From the NCBI RefSeq assembly GCF_000182925.2, contig NC_026507.1:3100001-3164000 (forward strand): 64,000 nt of DNA. Reading direction: 5' to 3'. How positions within the stretch are numbered: the first letter of the stretch is position 1; each line of letters begins with the position of its first letter. The notes under the pieces are model-generated. The model ran no database searches. It was not told the origin of the DNA and saw nothing but the letters and a program-made list of their open reading frames with translations. Shown piece by piece: positions 1 to 14,063 of the stretch. The translations under genes and the position numbers were made by a program. This stretch comes from Neurospora crassa OR74A. Its lineage: Eukaryota > Ascomycota > Sordariomycetes > Sordariales > Sordariaceae.

Positions 1-715
1 AAAGGTAGCAAGCCGGGTAGATCTATCCATCCCATGTATCTAATCCCATCTAGTATCCCTTAGCAACGTGACATCAGAAGGAATCATCGCAAAAGCCCCA
101 ACATGCCAGGTGGTGTGGAAAAAGGTTTGGACATTCGCTGGGCCTGGTTTTTGGTATAAGCGTGTCCGGACTTTTTATCATCATACCGTAACGCATACCC
201 TCATGAGCACAGACATCATCCACACATATACAACCACGAACCCGACCTATGTACAACATGGGCCATCGTCCTCAGTTTGCCGCAAGAATAGTTGCGTCTA
301 TTATGATCCAGGGTACAAAACTTGTGACCCCCAACCGCGTTGAAGCAGTCGTCTAAAACAACTAGTTATCCCCACCGAACTCCGCAGTCCTGAAAAATGA
401 TCATGTTGAGGACCAAGTACCAAATTGCAACGCCCCTTTAGAAATGCATGCAATATGGTGAATTTTTTTCCGACTCCCAGTGACTTTTTTTTCCCCGTAA
501 CCTAATCCATCGTTGAGATCGTAAATCCAGTGACCCTTTTAAACCACCCTGTTTTTAGTTTTCCCCAAGTCTTCATCCCGGGTCTCATGCAAAGTTGAAA
601 AACATATCCGCGACCCATTGGCATCGCTGTTGAAAAATGCCCCAAACGCTTATATACCGTATATCCTCATTACCACGCAAAACATTCAGGAAATCTCTGT
701 ATGTGAGTAACACAT
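1..715. other. 3' flank of the SHMT gene, no gene seen
   Basis: Only short, unsupported reading frames occur here. It should contain the 3' UTR of the minus-strand SHMT gene. I see no RNA gene, repeat or conserved motif. Confidence 0.6.
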
Positions 716-2309
716 TTAGAGACCGGCATCGTATCTCCAGCCCTCAACGGGGAGGGGGAAGGTGTTGCTCCAGGCGGCAATCTCCTGCTTGAGCTCGTTG
801 ATGCGGGGAATATCGCTGGTGGCGATCTTGGCCTTGAAGTCCTTCTGCTTGTTAGCCTCCTTGGGGAGGGAAGCCTGGATCTCCTTGCAGAGCTTGACAG
901 CCTCATCGACGAAGACGGCGACCTTCTCGAAGTCGGCCTCGCCGAAGCCACGGGAGGTCATAGCGGGGGTACCAATACGGAGACCGCCGGGGGTGAGGGC
1001 GCTCTTGTCGCCGGGAACGGCGTTCTTGTTGCAGGTAATGTTGATCTGCTCAAGGAGGAACTCAACACGGGCACCATCGACGCCGATGGGGCGAAGGTCA
1101 ACGAGGACCATGTGAGAGTCAGTGCCGTCAGAGACGAGCTTGTAGCCGAGCTCCTTGAGCTTCTTCTCGAGAGCCTTGGCGTTGGCAACGACCTTCTGCT
1201 GGTACTCCTTGAACTCGGGGGAGGCAGCCTGCTTGAGGGCAACGGCAAGGGCGGTGATGGTGTGGTTGTGGGGGCCACCCTGGTGACCAGGGAAGACGGA
1301 GAAGTTGATCTTGTCCTCAAGGTCGTAGAGGGTCTCCTTGCCGGTCTTGGCGTCAACGGAGCGGACACCGCGGCGGAAGAAGATCATGGCGCCACGAGGG
1401 CCACGGAGAGACTTGTGAGTGGTGGTGGTGACGACATCGGCGTAGAGGAAGGGCGAGGGGATAACCTCGGAGGCAATGAGGCCGGAAATGTGAGCCATAT
1501 CGACGACAAGGTAAGCGCCAACGGAGTCGGCAATCTTGCGCATGCGCTCGTAGTCAATCAGACGGCAGTAGGCAGAGGTACCGGCGACGAGGACCTTGGG
1601 GCGGAAGAGCTGGGCGTTCTTCTCGAGGGTATCGTAGTCGATGAGACCAGTGTCAATGTTGACGCGGTAGGGCATGGTCTCGAAGTAGGTAGAGACAGCA
1701 GAGATCCTGGAGAGAGTAGGTGGGTTAGTTTGGCCCTTGTTTAACTGGAGTAGCTAGTATGACACTCACTTGCGCTGGGGGGTCTGGTAACCGTGGGAAA
1801 GATGGCCACCGTGGGGGAGGTCAAGACCCATGAGTCTGCCGTGGACGGGCATGATGGCCTGGTAGACCTGGAGGTTGGCAGGGCTGCCGGACAAGCACTG
1901 AACATTGACACCCCACTGCTTGGGGTCGAGGTGGAAGGCCTCAAGGGCACGGTTCTGGCAGAGAACCTCGATCTCGTCGATGTGCTGGTTGCCACCATAG
2001 TAGCGGGCGCCGGGAAGACCCTCCGAGTACTTGTTGGACATGGGGGAGCCGAGGGCATCGAAGACGGCACGCGAGGTGACGTTCTCGGAGGCGATGAGGA
2101 TGATGGACTCGCGCTGGCGCTGAACCTCCTTCTTCATGATCTCGGCGACCTGGGGGTCGGACTCGACCAAGCTATGCTCGAGCATCTGTATATCGTAGGA
2201 TTATGAGTCAACATGTTTGTCCCTTCAATATGCGGCCACAAAAAGTATCTGAAGCAGAGGGGTTACCACGTACGGCCTTGTGAGTCTCGGAGAGGGAGTA
2301 GGTAGACAT
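716..2309 (-). CDS. for: Cytosolic serine hydroxymethyltransferase
   Basis: PLP enzyme that interconverts serine plus tetrahydrofolate with glycine plus 5,10-methylene-THF in one-carbon metabolism. Three exons are read on the minus strand: 2309-2274, 2185-1770 and 1706-716. Introns have donors GTACGT and GTGAGT and acceptors ACAG and CCAG, and the phases close. The product is 480 residues, normal for the cytosolic enzyme. Exon 1 encodes [12 protein letters not shown] and has no mitochondrial presequence. Visible family motifs are LHGGHLSHG-type substrate loop residues (here [11 protein letters not shown]) near residue 145, [12 protein letters not shown], and the PLP-lysine motif [13 protein letters not shown] with Lys near 249. 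In N. crassa the formate locus 'for' encodes this enzyme near pep-4 and frq, which matches the neighbourhood. Orientation is divergent from pep-4 across 2.5 kb. Confidence 0.96.
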
Positions 2310-4840
2310 GGTGACTGATTTGGGGGGGTTGGCTTCTGAAAAAGTGAGAGGCCGTGTGAGGATTGAGGATGATGAAGGAAAGAAGGAAAGACGGGAGGGA
2401 AGGAAAGGAAAGAGAAGAGGGGACTGATGACTGAGATATAGAAGGAGGGGCACTGAGATCCAGGGTAGGTTGCTGGACGACCTCGACTCAGTCAACCTCT
2501 GACGGGAATTCACTTGAGTGGCTGCGCGGGCCCAGTCGCGGGTCCAGTCGCGGGCGGCGGCCGGGGGCGGGTGAAAGAAAAATTATTGGAACCCCGCCAA
2601 CGTGCAGCTCCTCCAATTCGCAATCGCCCTCAGCTGCAAATCTACTGCCAAAAATCGCTAAAAACGTGACCATCCGCCGCACACTGCAAGGACGGGGCCC
2701 GATCTCCGGACCTCAGAACAAAGTCTGGGCCCCGCATTCGACATGGTTTTCTCCACCACATTGGTCACTGGCGTGAGCTGTTGCGGTCCATAATCCTGGT
2801 TATTGCAATACCGGGGGTTCGCTACCGGGCCATTGCAGGCGACGACGATGACTCTTCCTCCTCCAGATTTTGAGATCTGCGACTGAGTCTTGGCCTCATC
2901 GTCGCAGGTTTCTTCGCTTTCGTTTCCATTTCTCATTGTCGGCTCAGCCTGTGTTTAAATCCAGATCTATGGTTCAAATTTGACTTTTTCGTATTTGTCT
3001 AGTGTTACAGTTGAGCCCTGATATGGTCAAGTTTGTTTTCATGTAAGCGTGGTTCTTTAAGGACCTTTCTACCAGAGATGAAAACATCAGATTCCGGACC
3101 TCCCATTGATTTCAACTACCACAAAAAAAAAAATTGTGGCGAACAACACTCCCGTCGATCGTGTTCCGCCACATGTGCACCCAGATTTGATGCCATTCGC
3201 AGTGGGCAATAGCAAGCCAAAAAGAATTCCCAGATCAGAGCTTCCGCCTGGCCAGCTACCAGCCTGAAAACTCAAATAGTGTATAAGAGCCCTCTGCACT
3301 ACACACATAGTAGAAGTCCCGAGCCAACACACAAACCACGCCAAGTCAGGTTGGACTATATATGCATGTTCAAAAGATTGACAGTGATACCACAACAGTA
3401 CCAACAGGTACCTGGATGCTATTCAGGCGAGTCAGGTTAGTACACTACGTAGTATCGGTTGGAGATAAGATGAACCATGAGCTTATCGGCTTGAAGGATG
3501 ACATGGGCATGACATCTCACCTGACACCGAGGCCAGTGTACACTCAACCACTCACACCTTCCCGTCAACACGGCACAGTCCGTCGTGCATCTTCACGTCA
3601 AGTTCGCGTACTGGTTGAGGTGCTTCTTTGAACTGGGCAGTGTTCCTGCCGGATGCCACAACTCGCAACAAATGGACTTTGGGAATGGACCCTACCTCTA
3701 CCTGTGCGGAATCACATGTACCTTGCCTTATCGTCTTCAACTGCTGATAACAACTCGACCAATTGCTCGATGCACCATTGAGAGCTAGTACTTAAAGCTT
3801 AGTGCTCATCAGCTCAAAGCCAAAAGTATTGCCAGATGTCGGAGTCTCAGACAGCCATTGTCTTGTGCTCCCGTCCGCATCCGTGCTCAATGGCCTTCCA
3901 TGCCTGTCTCCCCGTCCCTTCATGCGTTCCCGTTTCAGTCGTGTCGAGTCGAGCACTTCGCTTCTCAGTGAAAAGGAACGGTGAACCTCTCTGGCTCCAT
4001 GGCAGACCGTTATGTAATCCATCGATGCCTTCTAAAGGTGGCTAGCCCTTCGTCTGACTGGGTCCACCTCCGGTTTGTCTGGGATACAGTGGAAGCACTT
4101 TTGCGATCTATCCAATCATCTCATAGCTAGCCGGGAAGCGAGGAGCGCCTTGTTTGCACCAGTCTGCGCTGATAGGGCCAGCGATCGCGACCCCAAGAAG
4201 CCCCTGCCTGCAGCGACCGGCCCTGGTCTTGGGTCACACGTCATTGGGTCACCAGGCACAGCAAGGTACGCGCAACCACTTCTGCCACTGGACCATCAAA
4301 CTGAAGTGAAGGTGCGGGAGTGCCATCAGTCCGCATTCATCGATCCGGGCCTCCAGTAGGTAGTCGTAGGCAACCAGCCGCCAAGCTCCTTTCCCCATGG
4401 CCGGTCACACACGAAACAGCAAGGGCCGCTGGTGGGAAATGGAAACAGGATGTTCAAGTCTATAACAAAACGTGTATGTTAATGCCCGCGTGGTCTGTTA
4501 CTGTACTGTGTAATCGTCTAGCGGCTTGGGTCGCCCTCGCCATCGTCCACATCACACCCGCACCCGCCAGCAGCAGCTGAGGGTGCCTCTCCACTTCTGC
4601 CACTTCAACAGGCCCCGGGTCGACCTCCAACTCGCCTGGCTGCAACATCCCGCACCACCCATAAGTAACCTCCGACCGACATCTCTCTTCCCGTCTTCTT
4701 TCTCTTTCCCACCCACTGTTGCTCTCCACTAGTACAATTCTTACTTGTTGTCCCATCATCATCAACCAGGCATCTTATCATCTCGAAATCCGTCGCCAGT
4801 CTTTCGTTACACGCTCGTTCTTGTCACTGCAGTGCTCACG
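2310..4840. other. Divergent intergenic region between SHMT and pep-4
   Basis: About 2.5 kb holding the promoters of SHMT (leftward) and pep-4 (rightward). The SHMT leader side (2310-2460) is strongly purine-biased, GA-rich on the plus strand. Several ORFs of 60-105 codons exist on both strands, but none has a recognisable domain, consistent codon bias or supporting splice sites. No RNA gene was seen. Confidence 0.6.
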
Positions 4841-6163
<1,323 letters not shown>

Positions 6164-7646
6164 ATAGCCTTGCGAACGAAGTTTGGGTAACCTGTACTTG
6201 GGGAGCAGAAGTTGATGAGACTGTCACGTTGTTCAAGTAGTTCATAATGACTGTATGATGATGGGAGGGCGCTGCGGCATTGGGTTTGTTTTCTTTTTTG
6301 CAGTATAATAGCAGCATCGGTATCTAGTTTCAATGGCTCATTGAAGTCAGCTTGCGTCAACAAGACATATTGAAACTGAATTACTTCAAGCCTCGAGCGT
6401 CTTTATTGTTGAGTGTCTGTGATGGCTGTTACTGCCAAGGCTGGAATGAGCATTGTGTTACAGGACGAATACAGGACTCACTGTGGTCATGTATCTCTAC
6501 GGCTGCCAATGCAAAAGCTTCGTCCGCTCCTGACAGTGCACAACCTGATGTATACCTTGATCACATCCACTACTTGAATGTTGGTTCGCCAGCGGTGCGT
6601 GTTTGGAGATATATTCCTTTTTAGCAAAACGAAAGATAAGAGCACCCAAACTGATAATGATAAGTAGGTAGAGGTAGCTATCCAAGGGAGAAGCTGCTGA
6701 AGCCGGATAGAGAAGGTGAAGAGGCATGAAGAGGCACGGGCCAAGCCTCTCACGTGAATGCACCTTTGACTGGGCTCACTAATTCCCTCATGCGCGCTAG
6801 TGCAAAGATTGGAACGGCTGGCTTTTTGTGTAGGTAACCAAGTGCAGTTCTGTTTGAAGGACAGACAAGAAGACTGAGAGATCTGAGAGCCGGAGACTGT
6901 CCAGGGTCAACTTGTCCTCGTTGCACGTAACCTGGAACGCGATATTTCGTGAACTGCTTTCTTTCGTTTGGACGTTTGATACCTATTATGGACGAGCTTT
7001 GAAACGACTGCGAGCATTTTTTTGTTTAAACTTCATGTGCTAGGTGTGGTGTGGATGGAGTCCCATCTCTGAACGCCTTTTTTAACCTTTTTTTTTACGG
7101 CCAGTTTTTGGAGAGTTTGAAGTTGAAGTCGCACCGAGGGGACCTCCTCCAAATATACGACTGGAGCACTCTCACTCCAGCGAACACCAGCAAGCGCTCA
7201 GCACTCAACAGCAGCAGCAAAAGCCAAAGAGAAGCCGCAACCTCCAACTAGTGGCTCGGACCTCCGTCCTTCCAGTCACCTCAGTCCATCCGCCCCGGGC
7301 CAGCTTCGAGAGTCCACGGACCAGGCACGGCCACAGCACCTAACCTGGAACCGCACTCAGCAATCGCACTTTTGGCCCAGCATTCCACTTTCCCTCCCTT
7401 CGCGACCGGCAACGCGAATCGCGCGACAATCGCCAGGCACCTCGACAGGCCGCAGCTAGAGAGCACCACCACCACCAACCCGCGCAGCGTCACCGGCCAA
7501 CCATTTTGCATCCCAGGACGGCCACGACCATTCACCACAGTCCGCAACCCCAGCCGACTAAAGTACTGGACTTTACTTTGGCGACCATACCATCATACCA
7601 CGGTATTTCCCCCCCGCCAGAAAAAAAAAAAAAAAAAAAAGAGGAC
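6164..7646. other. pep-4 3' flank and promoter/leader of the next gene
   Basis: No supportable gene. The right half (about 7130-7620) is C-rich with many CACC/CAGC runs, looking like a 5' UTR. It ends in a 20-base A-tract at 7621-7640, six bases before the next start codon. Confidence 0.55.
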
Positions 7647-10600
7647 ATGGCTTCGCCCGCCGTCGCCGCCCCCCAGGCGAACGGCGTCACGACATTGTCG
7701 CGGCCACAATCCCCTGCGTCCGTTACCTCAGCCAAGCGGAAACGCGACGTCGACGATGACAGCGGCCCAGAACTCAATGGTTCTGATGCCGACGGCTCTA
7801 AACCAACCGTCAATGGCCTGCACACGGTCCGCGATAGCAAAGTACTCATCTCTGACTTTTTTACCACTCTACAAAGGTATGGATCGCACTTTCCCCCAAC
7901 AATCTGTCCCACATGGCCTTTGTCCCCCATTGTCTATGATGGCGATCTGAAAATGTGTCTCATTGCTAGTCGGCCATTGAGTGCGGACTACTAACAATAC
8001 CATGTCTCTACAGTTTCGATATAGGCAGCCATCCTATTCTCAAGCGCCCTTTACCCGAGTCTCACTCCGACGACGACCCTTCGCCGCCAAAGAAACCCAA
8101 ATCCGAAGACGGAAGCGCGCAACCCAGTATCGCCGACAAGATCAACCAGAATGCCTATAATACTGTGGACGAGCTCGTTTCCGACGTTGTCGGAGCAGCA
8201 AAGGCACAACTCGCCGAACTTGAATCTGCGAGTTCCGAGTCCGACGACGGCTCAACCGACGAGGCCATCGCGCAAACCGCAGCATTCCGGACCAAGGCGT
8301 TGGAGCTCTACAGGCGGGAGATGGCATACCCCCATGTTCCTCGACATGTGGCCCCGAAACCAGACCTGAAGGAAGCGATGAATGGCGGCATGGGTGGGCT
8401 TGTCCTGACTACTGTTGGCGCCGCACCAACAGTCAGGCCTCTGTTTACCAGCCTTCAACGAGTGACAGCTTCCGGCGGGGTTGCAAAGTCACTTCCGGAG
8501 GGATCATTGCCGCATGGCGTGACGGCCACGCGTATACTGCCCGAGTTCACGGCAACAACCGACAAGAACACTCGTTCTTTGACCCTAGGAGAGCTGTTCC
8601 CCTCTCCCCGAAATCTGCCCCCGCTGCAGCCTCCCAAGGCGCCAAAGAATATCACCAAAGGCAACGTCCTCACTTTCTACCACCCAGAGCTCACCGAAAA
8701 GTCCAGGTATCGGAGCGGTACATACTTTACACAAAATCTTGCTACAGGGCATTGGCTAGATTACAGTAACGCAACACCGACTACGCATGCCCGGTCGAAA
8801 CAACGAGAGCGAGCGCAGAGTTTGGCGGGTCACCGGCCGTCTTCTACTGAGCTCGAAATTTCGGAGATGGAGGCAATGTTTCGCGGCGCGTTCTCCAGTT
8901 TTGCGCCATGCAAAGATGACTCGGCTGCCATCATTCCTTCTGGTCAACTTGGCCGCATATGGTGGCAACGTATCGGGCGGAGGAATTTCGAAAAGCTTGT
9001 CGATGTGGATGGTCCGGAAGATGGAAATGTCGACACGACTATGACTGGCACGGATGAGGATATCGAGATTGACGAGGAGCTCGTCAAGTCCGCCATTGAA
9101 AACTGGGATGACAACCTGGTTGACCCTAGCTTGGAGGAGCTCTTGGGTAAAAAGTCCACCGAAGAAAAGGAGATGGATGACATGCTCGAAGAGGTGTCGG
9201 ATTTGATTGAGACTTTGGCATCCTACCAGCGTAACAGGAATCTCACGCTCCCTACCAGCCAGGATCGGTATTCGGCGGATCCTGTCAACGCGGATATGCT
9301 TCGCAATGGCAACCTGTCTCACCAACCCAGCGAGGAGGAAATGATGACGTATCAAGCACTGAAAGCTCAACTTTCCAGCATTGTTCAGACCTTGCCGCCA
9401 TATGCGGTAGCTCGGCTCAATGCTGATAAGCTTGGGGAGCTTAATGTGAGCACAAAGATTGAAATTCGCACGGACGAATACAAGGGTGTTATGGAGGAGG
9501 ATGAACAGGCCCGTCTTGCCAGGCAGGCTGCGGCAACAGCCGCAACCACAAATCAGCGGCAGCAGCAGAGGGGTAGCGTTTCCGGCCCGGGCCAGTTCGC
9601 TCATCAGTATCCCGGTCAGTTCACACCTTCGGCCCGCCCGATCGCAAATGCCCAGCATTTTCCCCAAACCCCAGGCCGCCCTAACCCGCCCATGTACCAA
9701 CAACGGCCACCCTCGGCGGTACCCATCCCCCAGGTGCTTCCCCAAAGTCAACAACGTGCGCCTCCTCCTCCAGCATCCTACCGACCACCGACCAACTACG
9801 GATATGCGCCGCAGCTGGCAAAGGCGCCAGCCCCTTACGGACAGCATAATGTGCCCGGTGGCTATGCGCCGAGCCCACCTCAACCTCGTATGGCGCCGCA
9901 CCCCGGCCCCGGTTACAATATGGCGCCGGCCGGGCCCCCGGGTCAGCGGTACCCACCTGGATATCCGGGGCCCCAGGGCTACCCACAGCACCAGCCCATG
10001 CACCCCCAACATGTTCAACATCCTGGACCCCCGCAACATCCTTCTCCCCACATGCAACAGCATCCACAACAACCGGGGTTTGCGCCGCCGCCTTATACTA
10101 ATGGTGCACCCATGCCCCGGGCTATCACTCCACAAGTCCCACCCCAGACGCCGCACCACTATGGCCCAACTCCCACCCCAACACCACCGCCGCCGCCGCC
10201 GCCGGGACCACCGCAACAGCACCAGCAGATGCAACGTGGACCCTATGGAACCCCCGGGCAGGGTATGCCGCCTCAAAACATGCAACCCAACAACATGCAG
10301 CGTCAGTATGGAGCCGGATCTCCTCCTATGATGCCGGCGCCGCAGAACATGAACCGGACACCCAGCCTGACCGGCTACGCGACCGTGATGCCCGAGGTAC
10401 AACAGCGCCAGGTGATGGAACAGGCGAGGGCGAGGGCAGATGCGGAACAGCGTGCTAGTGGACACATGGGCAAGGTCGCCCAAGGCGAGGTTGTTGGCCT
10501 CGCAGGTATCGGCCTCGGTGGTAACGTTGATGTCCACAAGATTGCTGCTGCCAAGGCCATGCAGATGGGCGGTCCCGGCGGTCCTCCCGGCGGTGGTTCG

Positions 10601-10906
10601 GGTCAAGGGCAGGTAACTAACATGCCGCCCAGCCCCAAGCTTCCCATGCACGGAGGGCCAAGCCCGGTGAATGGTGTTACCCCTGTTCCCGTTCCTGTTC
10701 CTTCACCTAGCCCGGCCGCACAGCAACAACAGCAGGTGCAGCAGCAGCAGCAACCACCACAACAACAGTCTCAGGTACAGACGCAGCAGCAGCAGCAAAT
10801 GATGTCACAATCACAGCCTCAGCAGCAACAGCCGCAACCACCCCAAAGCGGCGGACCTAGTCCGGCTCCTCCCGCACAGCAAGGTTTTAGACCTCCTTCT
10901 GCATAG
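7647..10906 (+). CDS. Large Gln/Pro-rich nuclear protein, family not recognised
   Basis: Two exons, 7647-7876 and 8014-10906, separated by an intron with donor GTATGG, branch site CTACTAACAA and acceptor ACAG, give 1040 residues. I do not recognise the family. Residues about 25-110 carry basic clusters (KRKR near 30; PPKKPK) that look like nuclear localisation signals. A globular-looking middle part (about 130-560) includes a segment around GQLGRIWWQRIGRRNFEKL and acidic stretches around 405-450. It also has a conserved-looking LPPYAVARLNADKLGELN block near 530. Beyond about residue 580 it becomes a very long Pro/Gln/Gly-rich, low-complexity tail ending in several polyglutamine runs. This architecture fits a chromatin or transcription cofactor, but that is inference. 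No coiled coil, membrane segment or catalytic motif is evident. Confidence 0.85.
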
Positions 10907-12187
10907 GAGCAGATGTGGATGAATCCGATGAATGTTAGGAATGGGTGGTGAAATTGCGGTCGATAGATGTTGAGACGGCGGGGGTCATTAAGTGTACGAA
11001 GGCGGAAGAAGGATAAGGAGAAGAAGAAAGGAAGAAGGAGGAAGGATACGAAAAAGAAGAAGGCTGAAAGGACTGGGAGACAAAGTTTAGATCAAGCTTG
11101 TTTAGTAGTAGTACATTGATTGCTTACTTACGCACATAAAAGCGCTTATTCAATATTCGCGCTGGGTTTTTCTTATTTGCTGTCTTGTCTTTACGCACAC
11201 AGAGGCTTTATCTTACACACAATCTGGGTGAAGTGAGAGGAAGGAGGAAAGGGAGGGGAAAAAAAAATATCGAGAATAAAGCGGATAAGTTATGGGTGTT
11301 GGTGGGATCGTGAAGCGGGAGGTATAAACAAGGGGCAGGAAAGTAGCGAGACAGGCCTGAAGGGGTGTATCGAACGAGGAGAAATGGAGACAAAAAGAAG
11401 AAGACAAGTTTGATATAGTAGGAGGATAATAAAGATCAAAGTTAAAGGGGAACAGTGTAATGAGAACGAAACTGAAGTAATGGGGATTTTGAATCTATTA
11501 TGTATGGTATTTGTTATGGTGCTGGTCGGAGGCTTGCAATGAGGGGAATGATACAAATATGCTGCCGTCGTGTGGAGAATAAAGGGGGGATGGATGGATG
11601 GATGAATGGATAGCTTACTATTAGGTGTATCATCATTATCATTTTCTTTTCTCTTGTCACACTTTATAATGTCTTTCCTTCATCTTTAACTCTAAAGAGT
11701 GCTAGAATTGGGTGACTGAGAAGCCCTTTTCCCTTCGCTTCAGTCTTTTTTCTTTCTCCTCTCCAATTTAGTTCAGAAGTTTTCTTTCATTTCTCAGATC
11801 TTGAATTATGAGCATTTAGACTCTTCAATATAATTTGTCAAACTCCGCTGTCTTGCCTTTGCTTCTGTCGGGGCCAGGTAGGGTATCCTTTTTGTTAGGC
11901 GGGGGAAGGTTAGTTTATGTCGGGTTTGTAGTATAGTTTACTTGAACCCTGGGAATGGAGAAAGTCATTAGTCTTTGTGTTGTTCATAAGCAACAGTATG
12001 GATGTGATGCCATATTAACTGACTTGAAAGCGTATTGGTTTTACATTTGTTTATCTAGGTTTTGTCTAGTTTATCTAGTTTCATACAGCAGTATACATAT
12101 GAGTTGGGTATCATTTGGTGACCATCGTCTTTCCGTCTAACGTATCTCCTTTCCCGAGGGCTAGACTACCTCTTCAGTCTGCCTGTG
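10907..12187. other. Convergent 3' intergenic region
   Basis: Lies between the Gln/Pro-rich gene (+) and the DUF155 gene (-). It is purine-rich from 10970 to 11100 and contains a GGAT microsatellite at about 11588-11612. ORFs of 60-90 codons here are low-complexity and unsupported. Confidence 0.6.
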
Positions 12188-13588
12188 TCATTTCGACGAC
12201 GAGCCTACAGCCTTACTACCATCGACCTTCAAAGCCTCAAGGGAGTCTCCAATTCTCCTCAACTCCCTCAACACATCATCCTCATGCGTCTCAAATCTCT
12301 CCATCCATAACCTCCTCAGCTCAAACACCACCTCAATCGCAATCAAGATAATAATGATCCACTCCAGCCTCGTACTGTGTTTCTCACTCGACATCTTTTC
12401 CGAAATGTCCAGCACCTCCTGCGCCACCTTTACGACCTCCTGCGCATACGTCATCTTGTCGTTCAACGTCTTGATCCGCACCCCGACATCCAACGCTTTG
12501 CCGATCTTGCTGTAATACGTCTCCAGCTTTTCCTCGCTGTCCCAGAAGATATCCGGCAACGCGTCGGTTAGGTCGTTGTAGTGGTTCAGTTGGCTGCGGA
12601 GGTTCAGCAGTTCACCGGTCTTCTGGAGGATGAGTTCCCTGCTAAGGGGGGCCTTGAGACCTTGCGAGAGTTGGTCGGGAATGTGCCGTGTCGATTCGAG
12701 ATAGCGCGTCAGGCTGGATTCCAGCACAGCGAGTTTGGTGGAGCGCGCTAGACCCGAGGAGAAGGCGATTTTGGCAAGGGTGGTGTCCAGCCGATCACCC
12801 GCCTCAACCTCGCGGCGCGTGCCGAGGACGACCACGTCGCCGGAGACTTTACTTTGTTCCTCGGTCGGGTCGGTGGTGAACTCGAGGTCTTCCTCCTCCT
12901 TGTTTTCTACAAAAGGCGATTCGGCAGCGGGTATGAGCAAGCGTGTCGCGAGCGTGTCGACGACATCAGGGGGAAGGGCCCAGGTTACGATGGTTCCCGA
13001 GGGAAAGACGAAGATGTCCCCGTGGTTGAGCCCGCGGGCATGAACCACTTCGTGGATGTCGAAGCCTGTGTTGTCGGGGTCGAGAGAGAAGTTGTGGCTG
13101 GTCAAAAGAGAGACGACGGCGTCCATGTCGAAGGACTCGGCGACGCAAACGGCGGAGATGGTCGAGCGGCCGTCGGGCTCGGTGGTGTGTTCGGGAGCGG
13201 TGCTGGCGGGAGTCGACTTGGCGGGGACGCCCTTTTGGGCGACGATGGCGACGCGGTGGAGGGAGTTCTTGAGTGGGAGCTTGCGCTTTTGGGCGGCGGA
13301 GGATTTCTGTTGTTGGGATGTCGTGGCATCTTCGGCGGGAGAGGGCTTCTGGGTGGTGGTAGTGGAAGAGGGAGATGGAGAGGGTCGCGAAGGCTCATTG
13401 CCATTTTGTGCTAGAAGACTGTTGGAGGTGAACAAAGTGCGTCGTCGTTGCTGGCTATGCGAAGTGGTGAGGTGGAAAGGTGGTTGTGGTCGGGTGGAAG
13501 TGCCAGTGGCCGTGAGGCCAGCCAGTCCTACGACGCCGGAGATGCCCCGGACGGCGGCCGGTCGTTGAATCGGCACCATAGATCTCAT
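12188..13588 (-). CDS. Mitochondrial RMND1/DUF155-family protein
   Basis: Single-exon gene of 466 residues. The C-terminal half matches the DUF155 (RMND1/Rmd1) family. Key blocks are GDIFVFPSGTIVTW, LARSTKLAVLESSLTRYLES, and a membrane segment in RLEWIIIILIAIEVVFEL near residues 407-424, followed by a short charged tail. Human RMND1 and the yeast mitochondrial member anchor through this C-terminal helix in the inner membrane and support mitochondrial translation; that role is from the family. The N-terminus is rich in Arg, Ser and Thr with few acids (MRSMVPIQRPAAVRG), as expected for a presequence, and is followed by a Ser/Pro/Thr-rich linker. Cytosolic or vacuolar paralogues (Rmd8/Sif2) exist, but the presequence argues for the mitochondrial branch. 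Head-to-head with the Tip20-like gene. Confidence 0.88.
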   Translation of the reverse strand: MRSMVPIQRPAAVRGISGVVGLAGLTATGTSTRPQPPFHLTTSHSQQRRRTLFTSNSLLAQNGNEPSRPSPSPSSTTTTQKPSPAEDATTSQQQKSSAAQKRKLPLKNSLHRVAIVAQKGVPAKSTPASTAPEHTTEPDGRSTISAVCVAESFDMDAVVSLLTSHNFSLDPDNTGFDIHEVVHARGLNHGDIFVFPSGTIVTWALPPDVVDTLATRLLIPAAESPFVENKEEEDLEFTTDPTEEQSKVSGDVVVLGTRREVEAGDRLDTTLAKIAFSSGLARSTKLAVLESSLTRYLESTRHIPDQLSQGLKAPLSRELILQKTGELLNLRSQLNHYNDLTDALPDIFWDSEEKLETYYSKIGKALDVGVRIKTLNDKMTYAQEVVKVAQEVLDISEKMSSEKHSTRLEWIIIILIAIEVVFELRRLWMERFETHEDDVLRELRRIGDSLEALKVDGSKAVGSSSK

Positions 13589-14063
13589 GATGACGGAGCC
13601 ATTGACTGTGTGTCGTGACTAGTGTGGGGTGGTGACCGTTGTTGACAGATCGGCGAGCGGCGGGACAAAAGACTGAACTCGATGGAGAAGAGGTGTCGAT
13701 GGTGTCACGGTTCGTTCGATTTACTCCGATACATCCATCTGTTTACTCGCGGTTCGGCTTCTCGGGTGCAAACTAATTTTTGGTAGGGGTACCGCTCTGC
13801 AGTGTTCTCAGACGCTACGTCACTTTGGCGATAAGGAGCTTATCAGAGCAGCGCCGGGCCAGGGGTAGGTACTGCATCCACTGGAGCTTCAGTCCCCCCA
13901 AATCATCCAATTCCGTACTGTGTCAAGTTTGTAACTGTAAACTGAGGGCGACATACAACATTCTTCCTTCAAGTCAACAAGGCACCCGATGCGGGCTCAG
14001 AAACCACCGGCATAGAAACAGGAACAGCTTCATACAGCCCCGCATACCATCCAGACACCCACC
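13589..14063. promoter_or_regulatory. Divergent promoter region, 475 bp
   Basis: Separates the start codons of the DUF155 gene (-) and the RINT-1/Tip20 gene (+). It must contain both promoters and leaders. I see no TATA box, tRNA or long repeat. Confidence 0.55.

Noticed and set aside
7647-10906. Assigning the Gln/Pro-rich gene as Rxt2 or another Rpd3 complex subunit
   Set aside because: The hallmark N-R-G-N-K-L-K-R segment expected of Rxt2 is absent; I could not justify any named family.
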